A stretch of DNA of 64,000 bases from Acidovorax sp. sif1233 (GCF_019218755.1 NZ_JAHUWZ010000012.1:29627-93626), one strand, 5' to 3'. Counted from the first letter of the stretch, positions 8,142-18,287 are shown. A program made the numbers and translations. Notes: generated by a model from the sequence alone, not told the origin.

Positions 8142-8902
8142 TTTTGCAAAAACGCCAGCACCATGTGTTCGGCGTAGCGGCTGGCCACGGTCGTGACGAA
8201 GAGGGGGAAGTCCGCGTGGGCGGTGTCGTCGGCACGGTCGGAGATGGTGCGCACGGCGGCGAAGGGGATGCCGTAGTCGTGGCACACCTGGGCGACGGCG
8301 GCGCCTTCCATTTCCACGGCCAGCACGTCGTGGCCGGCGTCGCGCAACGTGGTGCGCAGACGGTGGGCTTCATCGGCTGCGGAAACAAAGCGGTCCCCGC
8401 TGGCCACCAGGCCGTGGTGCGCGCGGTGCAAGACACCCTCCAACGCATCTGTTGCGTCAGTTTTCAAGCCAAATTGGCCGCTGGCCCTTGATACACAAGC
8501 GCTGGCCGCTTCCAGAAGCAGAGCAGACAATACAGTGTCGCATGCCAGGCGGCTGCGCGTGTAACCCGGGATCTCCCAGCGGGGGAACAGGGGCGAGGCG
8601 TCCATGTCGTGCTGGAGGTAGTCCTGCGCCACCACCACGTCGCCCACGTTCACGCCATCGCCCACACCGCCCGCCACGCCGGTGAAGACGATGCGCGCCA
8701 CGCCGAAGCGCTCGATGAGCGCCGTGGCCGTGGTGGCCGCCGCCACCTTGCCGATGCCCGAGAGCGCCAGCACCACTGGCCGGCCGCACAGGTCGCCGCG
8801 CCAGAAGAAACGGCCGGCATGCACCAGGCGCTGGGGGTGCGACAGGTGCGGGACCAGCGAGCTTTGCTCTTCGGGCAAGGCGCTGAGGATGGCGGTGGTC
8901 AT
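8135..8902 (-). CDS. mtnN: 5'-methylthioadenosine/S-adenosylhomocysteine nucleosidase
   Basis: A 255-residue enzyme that cleaves MTA and SAH to adenine plus the thioribose product in methyl-cycle salvage. Family landmarks: LPEE near residue 10 (Glu 12, catalytic acid/base), SGIGKVAAA, VFTGVAGG, the purine/ribose-binding VEMEGAA (196-202) and ISDRAD with Asp 222. It is about 20 residues longer than usual. Residues about 126-149 (around EAASACVSRASGQF) are encoded by a copy of dispersed repeat family A, which explains the extra length. The stop codon lies in a second copy. The gene stands alone, downstream of fadD on the same strand. Confidence 0.92.
   Translation of the reverse strand: MTTAILSALPEEQSSLVPHLSHPQRLVHAGRFFWRGDLCGRPVVLALSGIGKVAAATTATALIERFGVARIVFTGVAGGVGDGVNVGDVVVAQDYLQHDMDASPLFPRWEIPGYTRSRLACDTVLSALLLEAASACVSRASGQFGLKTDATDALEGVLHRAHHGLVASGDRFVSAADEAHRLRTTLRDAGHDVLAVEMEGAAVAQVCHDYGIPFAAVRTISDRADDTAHADFPLFVTTVASRYAEHMVLAFLQKL
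8455..8530 (-). repeat. Family-A repeat copy inside the mtnN coding sequence
   Basis: Read on the coding strand this contains GGCCAGCGCTTGTGTATCAA and then GGGCCAGCGGCCAATTT. That matches the extragenic copies, for example the one next to hpf, over roughly 55 bases including the hairpin and the GGCCAATTT end. It is in frame, adds about 24 codons and has no stop. Confidence 0.7.
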
Positions 8903-8936
8903 GGCCTACGAAACCGACACGTCCCATACCAGCGGA

Positions 8937-9036
8937 CGCCGTGGAACTGGCTTCGCCAGGCCGCTGGCGTCGTCCCCCTTCCCGGCGCGAGCCGAGAGAA
9001 GGGGGAAGCCGCGAAGCGGCTCAGGGGGATGGTCAT
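8937..9036 (+). repeat. Dispersed repeat, family B, copy 2
   Basis: It starts GTGGAACTGGCTTCGCCAGG, continues through GGCGTCGTCCCCCTT, and has two short stems before ending GCGAAGCGGCTCAGGGGGAT. It lies immediately 3' of fadD; the end of the repeat abuts the fadD stop codon. Confidence 0.7.
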
Positions 9037-10712
9037 TTCTTGTCGCGCAGCTCGCGGCGCAGGATCTTGCCCACGGGCGTCTTGGGCAGCTCGGTGCGGA
9101 ACTCGATGACCTTGGGCTGCTTGTAGCCGGTGAGTTCGGCGCGGCAGAACTCCTTGACCTGCGCTTCGGTGAGCGCGGGGTCCTTCTTGACGATCACAAG
9201 CTTGACGGCCTCGCCGGTCTTCTCGTCGGGCACGCCCACCACGGCGCATTCGAGCACGCCGGGGCAGTTGGCCACGACTTCTTCGACCTCGTTGGGGTAG
9301 ACGTTGAAGCCGCTGACCAGCACCATGTCCTTCTTGCGGTCCACGATCTTGAAGAAGCCGCGCTCGTCCATGACGCCGATGTCGCCGGACTTGAAGAAGC
9401 CGTCGTCGGTCATGACTTTGGCGGTTTCATCGGGGCGCTGCCAGTAGCCGGCCATCACCTGCGGGCCCTTGATCGCGATTTCGCCGGGCTGGCCGAGGGT
9501 GGTCACCTCGCGGCCGTCGTCGTCGAGCAGCTTCATCAGGGTGCCGGGGAGCGGCACGCCAATGGTGCCGGTGAACTCCTTGGCGGTCACGGGGTTGCAG
9601 CTGACCGAGGGGCTGGTCTCCGACAGGCCATAGCCCTCGCAGATGGGGCAGCCGGTCTTCTCCAGCCACAGCTTGGCCACGGCGCCCTGCACGGCCATGC
9701 CGCCGCCCACCGAGACCTTGAGGTTCTTCCAGTTGACGGTGTTGAAGTCGGGATGGTTGGCCAGGCCGTTGAACAGCGTGTTCACGGCCGGGAAGCTGTG
9801 GAAGGTGTGCTTGGACAGTTCCTTGAGCACGGCAGGCAGGTCGCGCGGATTGGGGATCAGGATGGTCTTGCCGCCCGTGCGCATGCTCAGCATCATGTTC
9901 ACGGTGAACGCGAAGATGTGGTACAGCGGCAGCGCGCAGATGCTGGTCTGCTGCTCGCCCGCGGGCACCTTCTTCATCACCGGGTCGTTCCATGCCTCGG
10001 ACTGCAGCACGTTGGCGATCACATTGCGGTGCAGCAGCACCGCGCCCTTGCTCACGCCGGTGGTGCCGCCGGTGTATTGCAGCAGCGCGATGTCGTCGGG
10101 CCGGATGTCGGGCTTCTTGAGGGTGCCGCGCGTGCCCTGGGCCACCGCGTCATTGAAGCGCACGGCGCCCGGCAGGTTGTAGGCGGGCACCATCTTCTTG
10201 ACGTTGCGCACCACGTAGTTGACGAGCGCGCCCTTGAGCAGGCCCAGCTGGTCGCCCATGGCGCACAGCACCACGTGCTTGACGGGCGTGTTGGCAATGC
10301 AGCTTTGCAGCGTGGTGGCGAAGTTCTCGATGATGACAATGGCCTTGGCGCCCGAATCCTTGAGCTGGTGCTCCAGCTCGCGCGGGGTGTACAGCGGGTT
10401 CACGTTGACCACCACGAAGCCCGCGCGCAGGATGGCCGCCACCGTGACGGGGTACTGCGGCACGTTGGGCATCATGATGGCCACGCGGTCGCCCTTGACC
10501 AGGCCCAGGCCCTGCAGGTAGGCCGCAAACGCACTGGAGAGCGAGTCTGTCTGGGCATAGGTCACTTCCTTGCCCATGAAGCTGTAGGCCACGCGGCCCG
10601 CGTACTTGGTGAACGCCTCGTCCATGAGGGCCACCAGCGACGGGTATTGCGCGGTGTCGATGTCTGCGGGGACGCCTTGCGGATAGGCAGCCAGCCAGGG
10701 GCGATTCGTCAT
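9033..10712 (-). CDS. fadD: Long-chain-fatty-acid--CoA ligase
   Basis: A 559-residue AMP-forming acyl-CoA synthetase that activates fatty acids for beta-oxidation or phospholipid use. The ATP/AMP signature YTGGTTGVSKG is at 213-223. GYGLSETSP and the SGDIGVMDERGFFKIVDRKK hinge region follow, and the C-terminal catalytic Lys is in KTPVGKILRRELR. The size and the N-terminal start MTNRPWLAAYPQGVP match the FadD type found in Burkholderiales. It is transcribed alone, 91 bp downstream of the pntB stop on the same strand. Chain-length preference is not visible. Confidence 0.93.
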   Translation of the reverse strand: MTNRPWLAAYPQGVPADIDTAQYPSLVALMDEAFTKYAGRVAYSFMGKEVTYAQTDSLSSAFAAYLQGLGLVKGDRVAIMMPNVPQYPVTVAAILRAGFVVVNVNPLYTPRELEHQLKDSGAKAIVIIENFATTLQSCIANTPVKHVVLCAMGDQLGLLKGALVNYVVRNVKKMVPAYNLPGAVRFNDAVAQGTRGTLKKPDIRPDDIALLQYTGGTTGVSKGAVLLHRNVIANVLQSEAWNDPVMKKVPAGEQQTSICALPLYHIFAFTVNMMLSMRTGGKTILIPNPRDLPAVLKELSKHTFHSFPAVNTLFNGLANHPDFNTVNWKNLKVSVGGGMAVQGAVAKLWLEKTGCPICEGYGLSETSPSVSCNPVTAKEFTGTIGVPLPGTLMKLLDDDGREVTTLGQPGEIAIKGPQVMAGYWQRPDETAKVMTDDGFFKSGDIGVMDERGFFKIVDRKKDMVLVSGFNVYPNEVEEVVANCPGVLECAVVGVPDEKTGEAVKLVIVKKDPALTEAQVKEFCRAELTGYKQPKVIEFRTELPKTPVGKILRRELRDKK

Positions 10713-10803
10713 TTTTTGTCTCCTGATAAGTTTTATTGAGGCCGTGAGACCATGCTGATTTTTTCAGCACGGTCGTGCTTTTTTCGCGGTGGAATTATGC
10801 CCG

Positions 10804-12216
<1,413 letters not shown>

Positions 12217-12250
12217 GTTCTGTGCTCCTCGTGTTCTTGTTGTGATGGAG

Positions 12251-13852
12251 TTACTTGCGGAACATGGCCAGCATGCGGCGCGTCACCGCAAAGCCGCCGA
12301 ACATGTTGACGGCCGTGAGCACCAGCGCGGCAAACGCCAGCCACAGGATGAGCCCGTCCGGGCGCCCGTTGACACCCGCATCGGGCGGCGCGATCTGCAC
12401 CAGCGCGCCGATGGCGATGATGCTGGAGATGGCGTTGGTCACGCTCATCAGTGGCGTGTGCAGCGCGGGCGTGACATTCCACACCACCATGTAGCCGATG
12501 AAGCAGGCCAGCACGAACACCGTGAAGTGCCCCAGGAAGGCCACGGGCGCATAGGCGCCGATGGCCCAGAACAGCACGGCCAGCACGGCAAAAACGATGG
12601 TCAGCGTCTTGGCGGACATCGGTGCGCCCGGGCCATGGCTGGATTTCTTGGCGGCCACAGGAGCCGCCGCGGCCTTGGGTGCCGGTGCAGGGGCCTGCTT
12701 GAGCGGCGGGGCAGGCCAGGTGATCGCCCCATCCTTGACCACGGTGAGGCCGCGGATCGCGTCGTCCTCCATGTTGACCACGGCCACGCCGTCCTTGGCC
12801 TTGCACAGCTCTTCCGTCAGGCGCAGCAGGTTGGTGGCGTACAGCGTGGACGACTGCTTGGCCAGGCGCGAGGCCAGGTCGGTGTAGCCGACGATGGTCA
12901 CGCCATGGCGCACCACCGCCTGGCCGGGCACGGTCAGTTCGCAGTTGCCGCCCTGCTCGGCGGCCATGTCCACGATCACGCTGCCGGGCTTCATGCTCTG
13001 CACCATCTCGGCCGTGATGAGCTTGGGCGCGGGCTTGCCGGGGATCAGCGCGGTGGTGATGATGATGTCCGCATCCTTGGCCTGGTCGGCGTACATCTTG
13101 CGCTGCGCAGCCTGGAAGCCCTCGCTCATGACCTTGGCGTAACCGCCGCCGCCCGAGCCTTCTTCCTCGTAGTCCACCTTGACGAACTCACCGCCCAGCG
13201 ACTTGACCTGGTCCGCCACCTCGGCACGTGTGTCGTTGGCGCGCACGATGGCGCCCAGGTTGGCCGCCGTGCCAATGGCCGCAAGACCCGCCACGCCAGC
13301 GCCCGCGATGAACACCTTGGCCGGCGGCACCTTGCCCGCGGCCGTGATCTGGCCGTTGAAAAAGCGGCCGAAGGCATTGGCCGCCTCGATGACGGCGCGG
13401 TAGCCGCTGACGCCTGCGGTGGACGTGAGCGCATCCATCTTCTGGGCGCGCGACAGCGTGCGCGGCAGGCAGTCGATGGCCAGCACCGTGGCCTTGCGGG
13501 CCGCCAGCTGCTGCATGAGCTCGGGGTGCTGGGCGGGCCAGATGAAATCAATGAGCGTCGTGCCCTCGCGCATCAGCGCCACTTCCTCGCTGCTGGGCGG
13601 GCGCACCTTGAAGACGATGTCCGATGCAGCCCACAGCGCGGCAGCGTCGCCCACGACCTGGGCCCCGGCGGCACGGTAGGCGTCGTCGCTGAAGTTGGCG
13701 GCCTCCCCTGCCCCCGACTCCACGGCAACCGCGAAGCCCAGCTTGATCAGCTTCTCCACCACATCGGGCACGGTGGCCACGCGCTTTTCGCCAGGGAAAG
13801 TTTCCCTTGGCACGCCAATGCGCTGCGGCTGCGGGACTGGGCTTGTCTGCAT
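12251..13852 (-). CDS. pntA: NAD(P) transhydrogenase subunit alpha (fused alpha1/alpha2)
   Basis: A 533-residue subunit carrying the cytosolic NAD(H) domain (about 12-385) and, at the C-terminus, four membrane helices (about 425-533). It begins with IGVPRETFPGEKRVA. The dinucleotide fold is seen at KVFIAGAGVAGLAAIGTA, followed by RANDTR. An Ala/Pro/Lys linker joins the halves. Some relatives encode the two parts as separate genes; here they are fused, as in Escherichia coli. GAGGAGA precedes the ATG on the minus strand. It is first in the pntA-pntB operon. Confidence 0.96.
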   Translation of the reverse strand: MQTSPVPQPQRIGVPRETFPGEKRVATVPDVVEKLIKLGFAVAVESGAGEAANFSDDAYRAAGAQVVGDAAALWAASDIVFKVRPPSSEEVALMREGTTLIDFIWPAQHPELMQQLAARKATVLAIDCLPRTLSRAQKMDALTSTAGVSGYRAVIEAANAFGRFFNGQITAAGKVPPAKVFIAGAGVAGLAAIGTAANLGAIVRANDTRAEVADQVKSLGGEFVKVDYEEEGSGGGGYAKVMSEGFQAAQRKMYADQAKDADIIITTALIPGKPAPKLITAEMVQSMKPGSVIVDMAAEQGGNCELTVPGQAVVRHGVTIVGYTDLASRLAKQSSTLYATNLLRLTEELCKAKDGVAVVNMEDDAIRGLTVVKDGAITWPAPPLKQAPAPAPKAAAAPVAAKKSSHGPGAPMSAKTLTIVFAVLAVLFWAIGAYAPVAFLGHFTVFVLACFIGYMVVWNVTPALHTPLMSVTNAISSIIAIGALVQIAPPDAGVNGRPDGLILWLAFAALVLTAVNMFGGFAVTRRMLAMFRK

Positions 13853-13915
13853 CAGAGGTCTCCTCGAGTTTCGTAATCGTTATGCAAGGCCGCCAGGCAG
13901 GGGAGGGCTGGCGCG

Positions 13916-14641
13916 CTAGCGTCTGGAAGGGGGCGCGGGAAACGGGAACGGCGGAATGGCCAGGTGGCCATCCATCATGCCGGCGCTCAGGCGCACGGCC
14001 TGGGCCAGGTCATGGGCCCACTGCTGGAGGGGCAGGCCCGCGGTCAGGAATTCTTCGTTGCTGCGCGGCCGGACGCTGAGCAGCCGCTGGTCCACCAGGG
14101 CATCCACCGCCACCCAGACACCCGCTTCGGTGACGTAGCGGTAGCCCACATGCGCGTAGGGAGTGCTCATCGCGATCTGGCGGCTGGCCATCCACTGGAC
14201 CAGGTCGGGCCGGTTCTTTTCGAGCCACCTGGGACTGCTGGCCCAAAGCTTGAAGCGCAGGCAATCGGCGCGCACGGGGCTGCCGTCCGCGGGATCCTTG
14301 ACCACGACGTCCTGTTGCGGCGGGCAGTACCCCACCCCTTGCGGAGACCCACGCAGGTCGCCCGTGCGGTTGGTCTGCACCCGCAGCGCGGCCAGCCATT
14401 CACCTTGCGCACCCCGCAGCCCCACCGCACGGGTCTGGAGCGGGGTACGGCCTGCGGGACCGGACATGGCTTCTTCGGAAGTGCCCAGGTCTTGCCACGC
14501 CCCCGGCGGCAACACCAGACGGGCCCGGCCGACGGGATATTCGGACTTGGGGGGAACGGTCAGGGGCGCGCACGCCACCGTGAACACCGTCACAGCCAAC
14601 ACAGGCAACAGCCGCCGGAACTTTGAAATTGTCAGAGTCAT
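13916..14641 (-). CDS. Putative lipoprotein of unknown function
   Basis: A 241-residue protein with a clear lipoprotein signal, KFRRLLPVL followed by FTVAC, giving Cys 24. The mature part is mixed alpha/beta, has a short Pro-rich tail (IPPFPFPAPPSRR) and no motif I recognise. Three Cys other than the lipid Cys occur in the first half. The ATG chosen lies 10 codons inside a longer frame opened by TTG; only the ATG gives a standard signal peptide. No good Shine-Dalgarno is visible. It stands between pntA and fba, both on the same strand. Confidence 0.65.
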   Translation of the reverse strand: MTLTISKFRRLLPVLAVTVFTVACAPLTVPPKSEYPVGRARLVLPPGAWQDLGTSEEAMSGPAGRTPLQTRAVGLRGAQGEWLAALRVQTNRTGDLRGSPQGVGYCPPQQDVVVKDPADGSPVRADCLRFKLWASSPRWLEKNRPDLVQWMASRQIAMSTPYAHVGYRYVTEAGVWVAVDALVDQRLLSVRPRSNEEFLTAGLPLQQWAHDLAQAVRLSAGMMDGHLAIPPFPFPAPPSRR

Positions 14642-14958
14642 AGAGAAAGGTTCATACGAATTCGCCTTCAATCATCCCACGGCACCCGAGTCCGTCCATC
14701 GACGGCTTCTGCCATGCAACAACCAACTCGGTGTAGCTGGTGAGAAATGTGTTGAACGCGCCCTGGTATCGGACACTTCTTGCGGCGCTGCCGGTGGGCA
14801 AGCTGACCGCGAGCTTACATGAAGAAGATCTTGTCGCTGTCACCTTTGTCTGCTGTAGAGGGAACTCCCCAGTCTCTGCATGCAGACAGGCAAAAAAAAG
14901 CCTGGCAGCACAACGCAACCAGGCTGGGCAGCGGCCCCGCAGGGCCTCGTGCCAACGA
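14642..14958. other. Gene-free stretch between the lipoprotein gene and fba
   Basis: 317 bp with no convincing gene. It holds the fba terminator (annotated separately). About 180 bp of lower-GC sequence lies upstream of the lipoprotein gene and presumably carries its promoter; I could not pick out convincing -35/-10 boxes. Confidence 0.6.
14892..14925 (-). terminator. Rho-independent terminator of fba
   Basis: On the minus strand a 7-bp stem (AGCCTGG with CCAGGCT) is followed by eight Ts. It lies about 34 bp past the fba stop. Confidence 0.9.
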
Positions 14959-16023
14959 TCAGTGCACCACTTGCGCCAGCGTACCCGCAGCGTACTGGGC
15001 CGCCACGGCCTGCAGGCTCAGGCCCTGGATCTTGCTGCCCTGGCCTTCGCAGCCGAACTCCAGATAGCGGGCCTTGCAGACCTGCTTGGCGGCCTCGCGG
15101 GCGGGCTTGAGCCATTCGCGGGCATCGAACTTGTCGGGGTTCTCGGCCAGGAACTTGCGCACCGCGCCGGTCATGGCCAGGCGGATGTCGGTGTCGATGT
15201 TGATCTTGCGCACGCCGAACTTGATGGCTTCCTGGATCTCCTCGACCGGCACCCCGTAGGTTTCCTTCATCTTGCCGCCGTACTGGTTGATGATGGCCAG
15301 CAGTTCGGCGGGCACCGACGAGGAGCCATGCATCACCAGGTGGGTGTTGGGAATGCGCTTGTGGATTTCCTTGACCCGGCTGATGGCCAGGATGTCGCCG
15401 GTGGGCTTGCGGCTGAACTTGTACGCGCCATGGCTGGTGCCGATGGCGATGGCCAGCGCGTCGAGCTGGGTGGCCTTGACGAACACGGCGGCTTCCTCGG
15501 GGTCGGTCAGCATCTGGCTGTGGTCCAGCTTGCCTTCGGCGCCGATGCCGTCTTCCTCGCCAGCCTCGCCGGTTTCCAGGTTGCCCAGGCAGCCCAGCTC
15601 GCCTTCGACCGTGACACCCACCTTGTGGGCCATCTCCACGACCTTGCGCGTCACGTCGACGTTGTACTCGAACGATGCCGGCGTCTTGCCGTCTTCCATC
15701 AGGGATCCGTCCATCATGACCGAGCCAAAGCCCAGGTCGATGGCGCCGGCGCACACCTTGGGCGAGGTGCCGTGGTCCTGGTGCATCACCAGGGGGATGT
15801 GCGGGAAGGCCTCGACGGCGGCCTGGATCAGGTGCTTGATGAAAGGCTCGCCCGCGTACTTGCGCGCGCCAGCGCTGGCCTGCAGGATGACCGGCGCGCC
15901 CACTTCGTCGGCGGCGGCCATCACGGCCTGGACCTGTTCCAGGTTGTTGACGTTGAAGGCAGGGATGCCGTAGCTGTGGGCGGCGGCATGGTCGAGCAGT
16001 TCGCGCATCGAAACGAGGGGCAT
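14959..16023 (-). CDS. fba: Fructose-bisphosphate aldolase, class II
   Basis: A 354-residue zinc-dependent aldolase of glycolysis/gluconeogenesis (and the Calvin cycle in autotrophs). It begins MPLVSMRELLDHAAAHSYGI. VMHQDHGTSP carries the metal/catalytic His-Asp pair, and the remaining landmarks are VEGELG, GTSHGAYKF and VMHGSSSVP with its Zn His. The KINIDTDIRLAMT segment binds the phosphate. The length and the GNLETGEAGEEDG loop fit the CbbA-like class IIB form. It is monocistronic with its own terminator. A tandem GGTAACC repeat lies 56-73 bp upstream of the ATG. Confidence 0.96.
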   Translation of the reverse strand: MPLVSMRELLDHAAAHSYGIPAFNVNNLEQVQAVMAAADEVGAPVILQASAGARKYAGEPFIKHLIQAAVEAFPHIPLVMHQDHGTSPKVCAGAIDLGFGSVMMDGSLMEDGKTPASFEYNVDVTRKVVEMAHKVGVTVEGELGCLGNLETGEAGEEDGIGAEGKLDHSQMLTDPEEAAVFVKATQLDALAIAIGTSHGAYKFSRKPTGDILAISRVKEIHKRIPNTHLVMHGSSSVPAELLAIINQYGGKMKETYGVPVEEIQEAIKFGVRKINIDTDIRLAMTGAVRKFLAENPDKFDAREWLKPAREAAKQVCKARYLEFGCEGQGSKIQGLSLQAVAAQYAAGTLAQVVH

Positions 16024-16078
16024 GGTCGTAGGGTCCGTTGAAGGTTGGAGGAAGGCGCTGTCAGCCTGGCAGTGCGGT

Positions 16079-16096
16079 GGTAACCGCTTGGTAACC
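16079..16096. promoter_or_regulatory. Tandem GGTAACC repeat upstream of fba, candidate operator
   Basis: Two identical GGTAACC heptamers lie 11 bp apart, one helical turn, and 56-73 bp upstream of the fba ATG. A similar element with the same period and offset lies upstream of pyk. A direct repeat with one-turn spacing is a common layout for a dimeric regulator. The regulator is unknown. Confidence 0.45.
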
Positions 16097-16103
16097 CGTG
16101 ATT

Positions 16104-17495
16104 TTAACCGGGGGGCGCGGACGGCGGCAGGGGCAAATCCAACCGGAAACAGGTGGTAAAGGGCGCGGAGGCCGGTGCCGCGCCGAACTGGCCGCCGTGG
16201 ATGTCCGCCACCCGCCGCAGGATCTCGTGGCCCAGGTGCAGGCTGTCGGAGGTGCCCCTCGCTCCCCCGGAGGCGGGAGCATCGCCAGGGCGCCGGGCGC
16301 CGTCGTCGCACACCTGCAGCCATGCACCCGCCCCGTCAGACGCCCCCACCTGCACCGCGATGTGCGTGCCTTGCGGCGTGTGCTTGAGCGCGTTTTCCAC
16401 CAGATTGCGCGCGGCGATGTCCAGCAGCAGCACATGCCCGGACACCCAGAGCTCCGGCGGGGCCGACAGCGCCATGTCGTCGCCCCGCTGCCACGCCGCC
16501 TGCGCGTAGTCGGCGCAGACCTGGCGGGCCACGGCGCACAGGTCCACCGGCGCCTTGGCCTCGTGCAGCTCAGCCCGGCTCGCGCGGGCCAGGGCCAGCA
16601 GCTGGTTGAGCACATGGCCGGCCCGCAGGGCATCCTGGCCGATGCGCGCGATGGCCTGCGCCCTGGCACCGGCCTCCAGGTCTCCGGCCAGGGCGCTGGC
16701 CTGCAGCGCGATGGAGGACAGCGGCGTGCGCAGCTCGTGGGCGACTTCGTTGGCCAGCCGCCGCTCGCGCACCAGCGCCGCCTGCTGGCGGTCCAGCAAG
16801 GTGTTGATGGAGGCGACCACCGACTCGAATTCGCTCCACGCATGGCGCGAGGCCAGGCGCGGCGCGCTGGCGGGGTCGAGGGCGGCCACGTCGGCCGACA
16901 GGGCATACAGCGGCCGCAAACCCCGCCACAGGGCCAGGCCCAGCGCGAGCGACACCACGGGAAGCAGCCAGAGGCCGGGCTCGATCATCTGCTCGGCGAT
17001 GTCCTGCGCGAGTTCATCGCGCTCGCGCAGCTCCAGCAGCACCATGATCTTGCGCATCCGCGCGGCGTCCCATTGCGAGAAGCTGCGCCACACCGTCCCG
17101 TCCGGCCCGAGCGCCATGTTGGCGAATCCCTCGACCTCGCCAAAGGCCGGCGCCGGCGCGGTGCCGCTGTGATGGAGCATGCGGCCCTGCGCGTCCCACT
17201 GCACGACGCTGAGGGACTGCTGGTAGTCGTGCGACTTGAGCCAGGGCGTGGGGGCGCGCTGGGTGACCTGCGGCCCCTCGGCGGCCTCGGTCGCACGCAG
17301 GTTCAGCAGCAGGGCGGCCACGCTGGCCAGGTGCCCGTCGGTCAGTTCGTCCGCCTCGTGCACCCCCGTCTGGTAGCCGATGAACACGAAGCTGCCCCAC
17401 ACCAGCGCCAGCGCTCCAAGGCACCACAGCAGCAGCTGGCGCGTCAGGGACGGCCGGCGAACACGGGCCGCAGAGGCCGCAGGAGAATCACTCAT
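16104..17495 (-). CDS. Sensor histidine kinase, QseC/PmrB-like
   Basis: A 463-residue inner-membrane kinase. TM1 is at about 19-40, a periplasmic sensor at about 41-170, TM2 at about 172-190 and a HAMP-like linker follows. The phosphoacceptor is His 253 in NEVAHELRTPLSS. The N-box is NLVENALKHTPQ with Asn 364 and 368. The ATP lid is short and atypical: DDGARRPGD, and LHLGHEILRRVADIHGG in place of a clean GLGL motif. The ATG overlaps the stop of the response regulator gene (ATGA), so the two are translationally coupled. The stimulus is unknown. Confidence 0.9.
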   Translation of the reverse strand: MSDSPAASAARVRRPSLTRQLLLWCLGALALVWGSFVFIGYQTGVHEADELTDGHLASVAALLLNLRATEAAEGPQVTQRAPTPWLKSHDYQQSLSVVQWDAQGRMLHHSGTAPAPAFGEVEGFANMALGPDGTVWRSFSQWDAARMRKIMVLLELRERDELAQDIAEQMIEPGLWLLPVVSLALGLALWRGLRPLYALSADVAALDPASAPRLASRHAWSEFESVVASINTLLDRQQAALVRERRLANEVAHELRTPLSSIALQASALAGDLEAGARAQAIARIGQDALRAGHVLNQLLALARASRAELHEAKAPVDLCAVARQVCADYAQAAWQRGDDMALSAPPELWVSGHVLLLDIAARNLVENALKHTPQGTHIAVQVGASDGAGAWLQVCDDGARRPGDAPASGGARGTSDSLHLGHEILRRVADIHGGQFGAAPASAPFTTCFRLDLPLPPSAPPG

Positions 17496-18199
17496 TCCGC
17501 GGGCTCCTGGGGCATGAAATAGCCCACGCCGCGCATGGTCTGGATGCACGCGCTGCCCAGCTTGCGGCGCAGGTGGTGGATGTGGACCTCCACCGCGTTG
17601 CTCTCGATGGCCGCGTCCCAGCTGTACAGGCGCTCCTCGATCTGCTGGCGCGAGAGCACGCGCCCCCGCGCTTCCAGCAGCACCAGCAGCACCGAAAACT
17701 CCCGCGGCGACATCTCCACCGCCTTGCCGCCCTGGTGGACGGTCCGCGCAGCGGGGTCCATTTCGATGTCTGCGTAGCGGATGGTGGGGGACGCCCGGCC
17801 GGCGGCCCGGCGCAGCAGGGCCCGCAGGCGCGCGTCCAGCTCATCGATATCGAAGGGCTTGGCCAGGTAGTCGTCGGCGCCCTGGTCCAGCCCCGCGATG
17901 CGCTGGTGCACCTGGTCACGGGCGGTGACGATGAGCACGGGGGTGGACGGATCGGGCAGCCCCGGAGCCGCGGCGGCAGCGCCCGGGGCCGGGCTCAGCC
18001 GCAGCCGCCGGAGCAATTCGCCGCCGTCTCCGTCGGCCAGCCCCAGGTCCAGCAGCACGGCATCAAAGCGCTCGGCGCGCAGCGCGCTCCACGCACTGGC
18101 CACGCCATCGCACACGTCCACCGCGTAGCCGCGCTGGTGCAGGTTGGCACGCAGCCCGCTGGCGATGCCGGCATCGTCTTCGACAACGAGTATTCGCAT
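17492..18199 (-). CDS. OmpR-family response regulator, QseB/PmrA-like
   Basis: A 235-residue regulator. The receiver domain (1-120) begins MRILVVEDDAGIASGLRANL and has the acceptor Asp in AVLLDLGLADGDG, Thr in LIVTARD and Lys in YLAKPFD. The winged-helix DNA-binding domain fills the C-terminal part (SPREFSVLLVLLEARGRVLS). There is an unusual Ala/Pro/Gly-rich insertion in the receiver, just before the VLIVTARD strand. It is first in an operon with the kinase and divergent from a PAP2 phosphatase gene, with a TTAAG direct repeat between them. Confidence 0.92.
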   Translation of the reverse strand: MRILVVEDDAGIASGLRANLHQRGYAVDVCDGVASAWSALRAERFDAVLLDLGLADGDGGELLRRLRLSPAPGAAAAAPGLPDPSTPVLIVTARDQVHQRIAGLDQGADDYLAKPFDIDELDARLRALLRRAAGRASPTIRYADIEMDPAARTVHQGGKAVEMSPREFSVLLVLLEARGRVLSRQQIEERLYSWDAAIESNAVEVHIHHLRRKLGSACIQTMRGVGYFMPQEPAE

Positions 18200-18249
18200 G
18201 CGGCGATTGTCGCCGGGCCCGGCGCCCCCGGACCAGCCGCGGCCCGCCA

Positions 18250-18265
18250 TTAAGGCGGTGTTAAG
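18250..18265. promoter_or_regulatory. PmrA/QseB-box-like direct repeat (TTAAG, 11-bp period)
   Basis: TTAAG occurs at 18250-18254 and 18261-18265, exactly 11 bp apart. This matches the layout of PmrA-type boxes (CTTAA-N6-CTTAA-like half-sites on one face of the helix). It lies between the divergent regulator gene and the PAP2 gene, 23-38 bp upstream of the PAP2 ATG, where it could control both. Confidence 0.6.
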
Positions 18266-18287
18266 TGCGGCCTTCTATGGTCCGGGC

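Noticed and set aside
8682..10739. A 685-codon open frame opposite fadD
   Set aside because: The His/Val/Ala-rich translation mirrors the fadD coding strand. fadD has an unambiguous AMP-binding signature.
10753..10784. A stem (AGCAC-GGTC-GTGCT) followed by six Ts between fadD and pntB
   Set aside because: The T-tract follows the stem only on the plus strand, but both flanking genes are on the minus strand. On the minus strand no U-tract follows, so I do not call it their terminator. A competing TGCTGA/TCAGCA pairing is also present.
14641..14671. A TTG start for the lipoprotein gene 10 codons upstream
   Set aside because: It places charged residues ahead of the signal peptide. The ATG gives a standard lipoprotein signal.
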